Assembly (NCBI GenBank): GCA_023451915.1
Contig: JAEXXS010000427.1
Coordinates: 1-9,679, forward strand
Length of the DNA stretch: 9,679 bases
Direction of reading: 5' to 3'
Origin: Pseudomonadota bacterium
GTDB lineage: Bacteria; Pseudomonadota; Alphaproteobacteria; Rhizobiales; Rhizobiaceae
The notes beneath the pieces are model-generated. The model did not search any database and was not told the DNA's origin. It saw only the letters and a list, made by a program, of their open reading frames with translations. Below, piece after piece: positions 1-5,776 of the stretch (positions are counted from its first letter, which is position 1; every line of letters starts with the position of its first letter). A program made the translations under genes and the position numbers.

Positions 1-1
1 T

Positions 2-637
2 GTGGCCGGTGCGATCATCGCGGGCGGATTATCGAGCCGCATGCGCGAAGGCGGAATAGAAGGCGACAAATTCCTGCAGGCTTTGGGTTCACGCAACATC
101 ATCGCCGAGGTTGCTGCACGGCTGAAACCGCAGGTGGGCGCGCTTTTCATCAATGCCAATGGCGATCCCTCCCGATTGGCGGGCCTTGGTCTGACGGTCG
201 TCGCGGATATCCCGGCAACGCGTGGCGGTCCCTTACCCGGCATTCTCACGGCGCTTATTCATGCGAAAAATTCAACATGGCTGCTGACCGCAGCGGCGGA
301 CACGCCGTTTCTGCCCGCCGATCTCGCAGAGCAGCTCATCGAGCGCCAAAAACAGAGCGGCAAGGACATCGTTCTTGCCAGTTCCGCCGGGCATGTTCAC
401 CCCATCTTTGGCCTGTGGCGCACGCAGCTGGCACCTCGTTTGAAAGACTGGCTTTCGACGGCAGAAAAAGCCAGTGTTCTGGCATTCGCACGCGATGTGC
501 AATTTGAAACGGTAGATTTTCCGTTTGCAATCACGAAGGATGGCTCGGAAAGCTATGATCCATTTTTCAATATCAACCGTCCCGACGATCTTGTCGAAGC
601 CAGGCGATTGAACCGCCTGAACGGAGCCATGTCATGA
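2..637 (+). CDS. mobA: Molybdenum cofactor guanylyltransferase MobA (5' partial)
   Basis: MobA transfers GMP from GTP to Mo-molybdopterin, making the guanine dinucleotide cofactor used by DMSO-reductase-family enzymes; it acts in the cytoplasm. The sequence shows the nucleotidyltransferase signature IIAGGLSSRM at residues 5-14, followed by the DK pair at 22-23. It also has GPLPGI at 76-81, the metal-binding aspartate in ADTPFLP (D100), and NINRPDDL near the C-terminus, as in the family. The GTG at position 2 is read as an internal valine: MobA proteins usually have several residues before the AGG motif, so the true start probably lies upstream of the window. The 211 visible codons are close to full length. 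The stop overlaps the mobB start by ATGA, so the pair is translationally coupled. Assignment is firm; only the start is open. Confidence 0.93.
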   Translation: MAGAIIAGGLSSRMREGGIEGDKFLQALGSRNIIAEVAARLKPQVGALFINANGDPSRLAGLGLTVVADIPATRGGPLPGILTALIHAKNSTWLLTAAADTPFLPADLAEQLIERQKQSGKDIVLASSAGHVHPIFGLWRTQLAPRLKDWLSTAEKASVLAFARDVQFETVDFPFAITKDGSESYDPFFNINRPDDLVEARRLNRLNGAMS

Positions 638-1137
638 CGCACAAGCTTTTCGGCATTACGGGCTGGAAGAATTCCGGCAAGACCACCTTGACCGAAAAGC
701 TCGTGCGCTGCCTGACCGAACGCGGCTTCCGCATCGCAACCATCAAGCATGCGCATCATAATTTCGATATTGATCACGAAGGCACGGATTCGTGGCGACA
801 CCGCCAGGCGGGCGCTGCCGAAGTGGCTATCGTTTCGGACCGTCGCTTTGCCATTATGCATGAAAATATCGACGGGCCGGAAATCTCTCTGCAAGACATC
901 GCGGAGAAGCTTGCGCCCTGCGATCTGATTCTCGTCGAAGGCTATAAGCGTGAGCCGCACAAGAAAATCGAACTGCGCCGAACTGGCAGCCATGACGGCC
1001 CTCCGCTCGCTGAAAACGATCCAAATATCGTCGCGATTGCAACCGATCATCCACAACCGGGCTTGAACCTGCCGGTCTTCGATATCAATATGGTCAATGA
1101 AATTGCCGATTTCATCCAAAATGAAATGGCACTTTGA
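634..1137 (+). CDS. mobB: Molybdopterin-guanine dinucleotide biosynthesis adaptor MobB
   Basis: MobB is a small GTP-binding protein that assists MobA in forming the molybdopterin guanine dinucleotide; it is usually helpful rather than essential. At 167 residues it has normal length. The P-loop GWKNSGKT is at residues 10-17. The conserved block IKHAHHNFDIDHEGTDSWRH, in which MobB proteins carry D-x-x-G-x-D-S, covers about 37-56. The VEGYK motif is at 101-105. The start ATG overlaps the mobA stop, and a GGAG at 623-626 inside the end of mobA gives a ribosome site at normal spacing. Both overlap and function argue for one transcript with mobA. Nothing looks broken. No other molybdenum gene follows: the next gene is an amino-acid transporter after a 337 bp gap. 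Confidence 0.94.
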   Translation: MTHKLFGITGWKNSGKTTLTEKLVRCLTERGFRIATIKHAHHNFDIDHEGTDSWRHRQAGAAEVAIVSDRRFAIMHENIDGPEISLQDIAEKLAPCDLILVEGYKREPHKKIELRRTGSHDGPPLAENDPNIVAIATDHPQPGLNLPVFDINMVNEIADFIQNEMAL

Positions 1138-1153
1138 GCAATCCCCTACCACT

Positions 1154-1202
1154 TTCCGCCAAAACGTCAGCTTTCACTATTTTGCCACGTCTTTCGGCGG
1201 AA
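1154..1202. repeat. Inverted repeat just after mobB, possible 3'-end hairpin
   Basis: TTCCGCC (1154-1160) and GGCGGAA (1196-1202) are perfect 7 bp inverted arms around a 35 nt loop. A second short pairing is possible inside the loop (ACGT at 1164-1167 with ACGT at 1187-1190). It lies 17 bp past the mobB stop, where a transcript end would be expected, but no T-run follows, so a standard intrinsic terminator is not supported. Confidence 0.35.
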
Positions 1203-1222
1203 TACCCTGTGGATTCGCCAAG

Positions 1223-1332
1223 AATTATACGCAAAATTATTACGCAAGCTCTCTTGCCTTCCGGTGAAAAGTGGTGGGAATATCGTCATCGGATTGGAGG
1301 GCGGCGGCGAACATGCGAAAAATTATTGCGCA
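1223..1332. repeat. Three direct repeats of AATTAT(T)RCGCA in the ABC operon leader
   Basis: Two copies are adjacent: AATTATACGCAA at 1223-1234 and AATTATTACGCAA at 1235-1247, about one helical turn apart. A third, AATTATTGCGCA, sits at 1321-1332. They are in the gene-free stretch upstream of the importer. Tandem AT-rich repeats with helical spacing suit a cooperative DNA-binding regulator, but no specific protein can be named. Confidence 0.4.
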
Positions 1333-1354
1333 GCCTCCGCTGAACCATCTATTG
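1326..1354 (+). promoter_or_regulatory. Possible sigma70-type promoter for the amino-acid importer
   Basis: TTGCGC (1326-1331) and CTATTG (1349-1354) are separated by 17 bp, which fits a relaxed alphaproteobacterial -35/-10 pair. The -35 overlaps the third direct repeat. The -10 falls inside the hairpin at 1334-1368, so these two readings compete. Support is weak, as the gap holds other AT-rich candidates. Confidence 0.25.
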
Positions 1355-1368
1355 GTAGCAGCGGGAGG
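1334..1368 (+). other. Bulged hairpin in the leader upstream of the binding-protein gene
   Basis: CCTCC (1334-1338) pairs with GGAGG (1364-1368), and GCTG (1339-1342) with CAGC (1359-1362), leaving G1363 bulged. Inside, ACCA (1344-1347) pairs with TGGT (1353-1356) around a TCTAT loop. The 3' strand carries a Shine-Dalgarno-like GGGAGGAG (1363-1370) that would be held in the stem, but no ATG follows at usable distance. No T-run follows either, so it is not a clear terminator. Confidence 0.4.
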
Positions 1369-1391
1369 AGCGACTATCCATCACTAATCCT

Positions 1392-1404
1392 CAATTTTAA
1401 ATTG
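1392..1404. promoter_or_regulatory. AT-rich palindrome, candidate regulator site
   Basis: CAATTT and AAATTG form perfect 6 bp arms around a central T, 71 bp upstream of the binding-protein start. AT-rich palindromes of this size are typical of Lrp/AsnC-type sites near amino-acid genes; that link is inferred from context only. A second inverted pair, TGGCTG (1420-1425) and CAGCCA (1448-1453), lies between it and the ribosome site. Confidence 0.3.
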
Positions 1405-1474
1405 TAGTTACACGGCAAATGGCTGACCAGAAAAATAATCAGGGAACCAGCCAGAGTAAACGAGAGGACGAATT

Positions 1475-2281
1475 ATGCGCCTATTAAAGCGTATCGTAGT
1501 AGCAGCTTCGGTTGCCACCATTGCAACCTTGGCTGGCGGATTAGCCATCGGCGCCGCAAATGCCGAGGAACCTTTGAAGCTCACCATCGCCACCGAAGGC
1601 GCTTACCCCCCCTTCAATTTCATCAAACCCGACGGCACGCTGTCAGGCTTTGACGTCGATATTGCACATGCGCTTTGCGATGAAATGAAGGCTCAATGTA
1701 CTTTCATCACCCAGGAATGGGACGGCGCAATTCCGGCGCTTCAGGCTGGCAAGTTCGACGCTTTTATCGCTTCGATGTCCATCACCGATGAACGCAAGAA
1801 GCAGGTCGATTTCTCGAACAAATATTACAATACGCCTCCCGGCATCGTTGCTCCGAAGGATAGCGATATCAAGGGTGTGACCAAGGCAGATCTTGCTGGC
1901 AAGACAATCGGCGTGCAGGTTTCCACCACCCACGCCAATTACTCGGAAAAGACCTTTACCGACAGCACGATCAAGGCTTACCCCACTGCCGAGGAATACC
2001 GCCTCGATCTGGCCAATGGTCGTCTGGACGCCGCCAATGACGACAGCGTGACGCTGGGCGAATGGCTAAAGACCCCCGATGGCGCGTGCTGCAAGATGGT
2101 GGGTACGTTCCCGCCAGTGGTTGAAATTCACGGCCCCGGCGCTGGTGTAGCTTTCAAGAAGGGCCGCCCGGAACTGGTTGAAAAGTTCAACGCAGCCATC
2201 AAGGCGATCCGCGCCAACGGAAAATACAAGGAAATCAACGATAAGTACTTTGAGTTCGACGCCTACGGTGCCGAGAACTAA
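1475..2281 (+). CDS. Polar amino-acid ABC transporter, periplasmic binding protein (HisJ/LAO type)
   Basis: This is a periplasmic solute-binding protein (SBP_bac_3 family) that delivers a polar amino acid to the membrane permeases encoded just downstream. Residues 1-30 form a signal peptide: a KR-containing n-region, an alanine-rich core, and cleavage after ANA (30/31). The ligand-site pattern of lysine/arginine/ornithine and histidine binders is visible: the Tyr in EGAYPPF (44), S-M-S-I-T-D-E-R at 100-107 with Arg107 as the likely carboxylate contact, TTH at 151-153, and acidic DD at 189-190. Cys68 and Cys75 match the spacing of the small disulfide loop of HisJ/LAO. This favours a basic amino acid or opine-like ligand, but the exact substrate cannot be read. 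AGAGGA at 1463-1468 gives a strong ribosome site and supports this ATG. Length (268) is normal. Confidence 0.92.
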   Translation: MRLLKRIVVAASVATIATLAGGLAIGAANAEEPLKLTIATEGAYPPFNFIKPDGTLSGFDVDIAHALCDEMKAQCTFITQEWDGAIPALQAGKFDAFIASMSITDERKKQVDFSNKYYNTPPGIVAPKDSDIKGVTKADLAGKTIGVQVSTTHANYSEKTFTDSTIKAYPTAEEYRLDLANGRLDAANDDSVTLGEWLKTPDGACCKMVGTFPPVVEIHGPGAGVAFKKGRPELVEKFNAAIKAIRANGKYKEINDKYFEFDAYGAEN

Positions 2282-2298
2282 GTTTCCTTGAAAACCTA

Positions 2299-2329
2299 TG
2301 CGCCGGTTTGTGCAAAACGAATCGGCGCA
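2299..2329 (+). other. Intercistronic hairpin between binding protein and permease genes
   Basis: TGCGCCG (2299-2305) pairs perfectly with CGGCGCA (2323-2329) around a 17 nt loop, 17 bp after the binding-protein stop. No T-run follows, so read-through to the permeases is likely. Structures here often stabilise the upstream message or partly terminate, giving excess binding protein over permease; that role is inferred. Confidence 0.5.
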
Positions 2330-2414
2330 CATCATTTATGGCAGATAATTCGGTAGATGCGCTCGAAACAGCGACCACTGAATAAGTAACTGCCCAGAAA
2401 AAAAGAAAAAGGCG

Positions 2415-3137
2415 ATGGAACATTACGCCACTTTATTGAGTTTCGGCCCCGAAGGCTGGTCGCGGAGCATCGCCTGGGGGCTTCTGGTAACTGTCACTCT
2501 GGCAATCGCTACCCTGCCCGTTGGCCTCGTTCTCGGATTTCTGGTTGCGCTGGGGAAGCAATCGACCGAACCGTCAGTCCGGCTGGCTTCAAATATCTAC
2601 ACGACCATTTTCCGGGGCCTTCCAGAGCTTCTTACCCTGTTTCTGGTTTATTTCGGCGCGTCACTTGGCTTGCAGAAACTGCTGGCGCTGTTTGGCGTCA
2701 ACGCGAATGTCGAGATCAACGCCTTTGCCGCCGGTATGGTGGCGCTCGGTTTCGTTTTCTCGTCCTATTCGAGTGAAGTCTTCCTCTCCGCTTTCCGCGC
2801 CATCCCGCGCGGTCAGTATGAAGGCGGTTATGCGGTTGGCCTCTCGCACTGGCAAACCATGCGCAAGGTGATCCTGCCGCAATTGATCCGCATCGCCCTG
2901 CCCGGCCTTGCCAATCTATGGCTGGTGCTGCTGAAGGATACCTCGCTCGTATCGGTGATCACACTGTCCGACATCATGCGGCAGACCTCCATTGCAGCGC
3001 GCGTGACCAAGGAGCCATTCCTGTTCTTTGGCGTCGCTTGTCTGCTCTATCTCGCTCTGGCGATCATCTCGTCCTATTTCATCAACCGCATCGCCCAATG
3101 GGCTGATGCAGGCAGCAATCGGTCGCGGGGCGCATGA
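2415..3137 (+). CDS. Polar amino-acid ABC transporter permease 1 (HisQ/OccQ type)
   Basis: This is an inner-membrane permease of the His/Glu/Gln/Arg (HEAA) family, forming a heterodimer with the next gene product. Hydrophobic segments lie at about 19-46, 70-93, 103-125, 158-183 and 203-223. The RGLPELL motif at 67-73 is characteristic of the family. The cytoplasmic EAA loop that docks the ATPase is EGGYAVGLSHWQTMRKVILP (about 136-155), with the invariant glycine and I-LP ending. The N-terminus, LLSFGPEGW followed by the first helix, matches Occ/Noc-type permeases, which supports this ATG even though its ribosome site is poor: an AAAAAGG ends only 2 bp before it. That weak site, plus the hairpin upstream, suggests lower output than the binding protein. 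Length (240) is normal. The substrate follows whatever the binding protein takes. Confidence 0.92.
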   Translation: MEHYATLLSFGPEGWSRSIAWGLLVTVTLAIATLPVGLVLGFLVALGKQSTEPSVRLASNIYTTIFRGLPELLTLFLVYFGASLGLQKLLALFGVNANVEINAFAAGMVALGFVFSSYSSEVFLSAFRAIPRGQYEGGYAVGLSHWQTMRKVILPQLIRIALPGLANLWLVLLKDTSLVSVITLSDIMRQTSIAARVTKEPFLFFGVACLLYLALAIISSYFINRIAQWADAGSNRSRGA

Positions 3138-3973
3138 GCATGAACGAAGCTGTCACACGAAATAGCACTGCCGTCATGGCGCCACCGCCCGTCATCCGCG
3201 AGTGGACCCGCGCACGCATTGCTGGCCATATCTTTGTGGGGATATGGGCGCTGATGTTCGCAGGCCTGGCCATCTATCTCTACAATGTCTGGCGCATTGA
3301 TCTTTTCGAGACCTATGGGCCGCGCTACTGGTCCGGCCTTCTCGTCACGTTGAAGCTGGTCGTGGTGTCGATCCTGGTCGGTGCCGCGCTGTCGATCCCG
3401 ATTGCCGCCGCGCGCATGTCGAATAACCGCTGGCTGAAGGCCATTGCATTTGGCTATGTGTATTTCTTCCGCGGCACACCGCTTCTGGCGCAAACCTTCC
3501 TGATCTATTACGGCTTCGGCACTTTCCGGCCTTTCCTTGAAAGCATCGGCCTGTGGGTGTTTTTCCGGGATGCGTGGAATTGCGCCATTCTGGCCTTCTC
3601 GCTCAATACGGCTGCCTATCAGGCGGAAATCCTGCGTGGCGCTATCCAAAGCGTTGCCCTGGGCCAGTGGGAAGGTGCTGCGGCGCTCGGCATTTCCAAG
3701 CGCGTGACTTTCTGGAAGGTCATTCTTCCACAGGCGCTGATCGTTGCCCTGCGTCCCTACGGCAATGAGATCATCTTGATGATCAAGGGGTCGGCCATCG
3801 TCGCCATCATCACGGTTCTCGACCTGATGGGTGAAACGCGGCGTGCTTATTCCCGCACCTTCGATTTCCAGACCTATCTCTGGGCCGCCGTGATCTATCT
3901 GCTGATGGTCGAAGTGCTGCGCCACATCTGGGATTATCTCGAACGTCGGCTGACACGACATCTTGTTCGCTGA
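3134..3973 (+). CDS. Polar amino-acid ABC transporter permease 2 (HisM/OccM type)
   Basis: This is the second inner-membrane permease, partner of the preceding one. The ATG overlaps the upstream stop by ATGA, so translation is coupled; an alternative ATG at 3140 is possible but would lose the overlap. About 30 hydrophilic N-terminal residues precede the first helix (about 31-53). Further helices lie near 66-93, 108-127, 146-162, 205-230 and 246-264. RGTPLLAQ at 113-120 is the family motif, and EGAAALGISKRVTFWKVILP (180-199) is the EAA loop for ATPase contact. At 279 residues it is longer than the first permease, mostly from the N-terminal extension. No ATP-binding subunit follows: a terminator lies 23 bp past the stop, so the complex must recruit an ATPase encoded elsewhere. 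Confidence 0.92.
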   Translation: MSMNEAVTRNSTAVMAPPPVIREWTRARIAGHIFVGIWALMFAGLAIYLYNVWRIDLFETYGPRYWSGLLVTLKLVVVSILVGAALSIPIAAARMSNNRWLKAIAFGYVYFFRGTPLLAQTFLIYYGFGTFRPFLESIGLWVFFRDAWNCAILAFSLNTAAYQAEILRGAIQSVALGQWEGAAALGISKRVTFWKVILPQALIVALRPYGNEIILMIKGSAIVAIITVLDLMGETRRAYSRTFDFQTYLWAAVIYLLMVEVLRHIWDYLERRLTRHLVR

Positions 3974-3995
3974 TTTAGTGAGAAGGTCCTGAATT

Positions 3996-4030
3996 TAGCC
4001 CCCGGCAGCCTTGCAGCTTCCGGGGGCTAT
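3996..4030 (+). terminator. Terminator-like hairpin of the amino-acid importer operon
   Basis: TAGCCCCCGG (3996-4005) and CCGGGGGCTA (4020-4029) are a perfect 10 bp GC-rich stem with a 14 nt loop, 23 bp after the permease stop. The following bases (TCTGTTTAAT) are only modestly T-rich, so termination may be incomplete. Confidence 0.7.
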
Positions 4031-4045
4031 CTGTTTAATCAAGAA

Positions 4046-4088
4046 CGCATCCCGAAAAGTGTGAAACGATTTTCGGACGAGATGTGCG
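4046..4088. repeat. Dispersed intergenic palindromic element (Rhizobiales type)
   Basis: A perfect 7 bp pair, CCGAAAA (4052-4058) and TTTTCGG (4070-4076), is flanked by near-matching outer arms CGCATC (4046-4051) and GATGTGCG (4081-4088). Sequences of the form CCCGAAAAGTG-gap-TTTTCGG between genes are, from memory, very common in Rhizobiales genomes. I see only one good copy in this window, so its repeat nature here is from recall, not from comparison. Confidence 0.5.
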
Positions 4089-4125
4089 TTGAAACAAACA
4101 GCAAACGCGTCTTCGCCGTTCGGCG

Positions 4126-4135
4126 GGATGCATCC
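4126..4135. promoter_or_regulatory. Perfect 10 bp palindrome just upstream of the GST gene
   Basis: GGATGCATCC is a complete palindrome ending 18 bp before the first ATG, and is preceded by a small CGCC/GGCG hairpin (4114-4125). It could be an operator for the GST/dehydrogenase pair or only a by-product of the repeat element next to it. No -35/-10 pair stands out. Confidence 0.25.
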
Positions 4136-4153
4136 AATTCCTGAAGCATAGCA

Positions 4154-4786
4154 ATGGGCAATATCATGCTGAAAATCTGGGGCCGCACCAATTCCACCAA
4201 TGTCAAGAAAGCGCTCTGGATAGCGCAGGAACTTGGCCTTGATTACGAACAGATCGACGTTGGCGGCCAGTTCGGCGGGCTGGACGACCCGACCTTTCTC
4301 GCACGCAATCCCAACGGCCTTATTCCGCTTGTCGAAGACGGAGAAACTGTGCTCTGGGAATCCAATGTCATCACGCGTTATCTGGCCGCGACCTACGGCA
4401 AGGATAGCCTTTGGATCGAAAATCCGGCCAAGCGTGCGCAGGCGGAAAAGTGGATGGATTGGGCGTCCACCACGCTTTATACCGATTTCAGCAATGTGAT
4501 GAAGCATATGATCCGCCTGCCGGAAGACAAGCGTGATCCGGCAATCCTGCAACGCAGTCTCGACGGCCTTGCCCGTTCCATGAAGATTGCCAATGACGGT
4601 CTCGGTCAGGCGTCATGGTTCTCCGGAGAAGAGTTTGGCATCGGCGACATTCCGGTTGGCTGCTATGCCTATGCATGGTTCGAGTTCGCCATCGAACGCC
4701 CCTCTCTTCCGCAGCTTGAAAGCTGGTACGAGCGCCTGAAAGAGCGCCCTGCCTATCGTTCGGCTGTGATGACGCCCCTCACCTGA
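4154..4786 (+). CDS. Glutathione S-transferase family protein
   Basis: This is a cytosolic glutathione S-transferase-like protein of normal length (210 aa). It has an N-terminal thioredoxin fold (about 5-82) and a helical C-terminal domain (about 90-205). The glutathione-site features are visible: RTNSTNVKKALW (11-22) at the active-site turn, NPNGLIPLV (52-60) with the cis-proline at 58, and WESNVITRYL (68-77) with the Glu-Ser pair that binds the gamma-glutamyl group. The helix-capping motif GIGDIP is at 162-167. The reaction partner cannot be read. Start choice is uncertain: ATG at 4166 would give MLKIWGR, a common beginning in this family, with GGG 7 bp before it; ATG at 4154 adds MGNI. The next gene lies 36 bp downstream on the same strand without a terminator, so they are probably co-transcribed. 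Confidence 0.88.
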   Translation: MGNIMLKIWGRTNSTNVKKALWIAQELGLDYEQIDVGGQFGGLDDPTFLARNPNGLIPLVEDGETVLWESNVITRYLAATYGKDSLWIENPAKRAQAEKWMDWASTTLYTDFSNVMKHMIRLPEDKRDPAILQRSLDGLARSMKIANDGLGQASWFSGEEFGIGDIPVGCYAYAWFEFAIERPSLPQLESWYERLKERPAYRSAVMTPLT

Positions 4787-4822
4787 TCAAACGGTCCATA
4801 AACTATCCAGAGGAATGAACGA

Positions 4823-5704
4823 ATGACGACGACTGCAAAAGTAGCCTTTCTCGGACTGGGCGTGATGGGCTATCCGATGGCGGGACACCTCAAGAACAAG
4901 GGTGGCCACGACGTTACGGTCTATAACCGCACGACGACAAAAGCGGAAAAATGGGCGAAGGAATTTGGCGGCAGCTTCGCCGCCACGCCCGCAGAAGCTG
5001 TGCGCGATGCCGATTATGTGTTCGCCTGCGTCGGCAATGATGACGACCTGCGCTCTGTCACCATCGGCCCGGACGGTGCTTTCTCGACGATGAAGAAAGA
5101 TGCGATTTTCATCGACAACACAACGGCTTCCGCCGAAGTTGCACGTGAGCTTTCGGAAGAAGCACAGAAGCGCGGCATTCATTTCATCGATGCGCCAGTT
5201 TCTGGCGGCCAGGCTGGCGCGGAAAATGGCGTACTGACCGTGATGGTCGGGGCCAGCGAGCCGGTCTTCGAGCGCGCCAAGCCGATCATCGACGCCTATG
5301 CCCGGTCAGTCGGTCTCATGGGGCCGGTCGGTTCGGGACAATTGGCCAAGATGGTGAACCAGATTTGCATCGCCGGTCTCGTTCAGGGGCTGGCGGAGGG
5401 CATTCATTTTGGCAAGAAGGCTGGCCTCGATATTGAAAAGCTCATCGCGGTGATTTCCAAAGGTGCTGCCGGTTCCTGGCAGATGGAAAACCGCTCCGCC
5501 ACGATGAACCAGGGCAAATATGACTTCGGCTTCGCCGTCGACTGGATGCGCAAGGATTTGGGCATCTGTCTTGACGAAGCAGACCGCAATGGTGCGCTTC
5601 TGCCCGTCACAGCGCTTGTCGACCAGTTCTACAAGGAAGTGCAGAAGATTGGCGGCAATCGCTGGGATACGTCTTCTCTGCTGGCGCGTCTGGAGCAGAA
5701 GTGA
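4823..5704 (+). CDS. NAD(P)-dependent beta-hydroxyacid dehydrogenase (3-hydroxyisobutyrate/glyoxylate-reductase type)
   Basis: This oxidises a beta-hydroxyacid to the semialdehyde, or reduces a small aldehyde-acid in the reverse direction. An N-terminal Rossmann domain begins with GLGVMGYPM (11-19). The substrate motif DAPVSGGQAGAENG is at 123-136, the catalytic Lys in GQLAKMVNQ is K176 with N180 beside it, and KDLGICLDEA (244-253) is the conserved C-terminal segment. After the second Rossmann strand the sequence reads VYNRT (33-37). Asn-Arg here, rather than Asp, is typical of NADP(H)-using members, so a glyoxylate/succinic-semialdehyde reductase role is as likely as valine catabolism. No valine-degradation genes adjoin it. 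AGAGGA (4809-4814) sets the start. Length (293) is normal. The upstream neighbour is the GST, and a strong terminator follows. Confidence 0.9.
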   Translation: MTTTAKVAFLGLGVMGYPMAGHLKNKGGHDVTVYNRTTTKAEKWAKEFGGSFAATPAEAVRDADYVFACVGNDDDLRSVTIGPDGAFSTMKKDAIFIDNTTASAEVARELSEEAQKRGIHFIDAPVSGGQAGAENGVLTVMVGASEPVFERAKPIIDAYARSVGLMGPVGSGQLAKMVNQICIAGLVQGLAEGIHFGKKAGLDIEKLIAVISKGAAGSWQMENRSATMNQGKYDFGFAVDWMRKDLGICLDEADRNGALLPVTALVDQFYKEVQKIGGNRWDTSSLLARLEQK

Positions 5705-5731
5705 ACATCCACGGAGCTCGGTTCAAGAGAG

Positions 5732-5758
5732 AAGCCCGGCAGCGCTGCCGGGCTTTTT
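5732..5758. terminator. Bidirectional intrinsic terminator between convergent genes
   Basis: Bases 5732-5755 form a perfect palindrome, with arms AAGCCCGGCAGC and GCTGCCGGGCTT. On the plus strand a TTTTT run follows (5754-5758), making a classic terminator for the dehydrogenase. It lies just past the stop of the converging minus-strand FadL gene, and on that strand the following TTCTCTCTT is moderately T-rich, so it may serve both. Confidence 0.9.
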
Positions 5759-5776
5759 GATATTTGCCGCGTTCAA

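Noticed and set aside
553..1152. A 199-codon minus-strand frame opposite mobB
   Set aside because: It lies almost wholly antisense to a well-recognised mobB and resembles no known family; it is a by-product of codon bias.
1223..1229. A perfect TATAAT on the minus strand in the leader
   Set aside because: No acceptable -35 lies 16-18 bp upstream on that strand, and no minus-strand gene follows for it to serve.
1223..1332. Direct repeats considered as a CRISPR array
   Set aside because: Units are only 12-13 bp, two are adjacent without a spacer, and there are no cas genes.
1134..1343. A 69-codon plus-strand frame starting at a TTG over the mobB stop
   Set aside because: It has no ribosome site of its own, its composition does not look coding, and it runs through the leader repeats and hairpin.
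3074..3961. A 295-codon minus-strand frame opposite the second permease
   Set aside because: The plus strand encodes a clear permease with an EAA loop. The antisense translation is hydrophilic, His/Asp/Gln/Arg-rich and lacks a recognisable domain.
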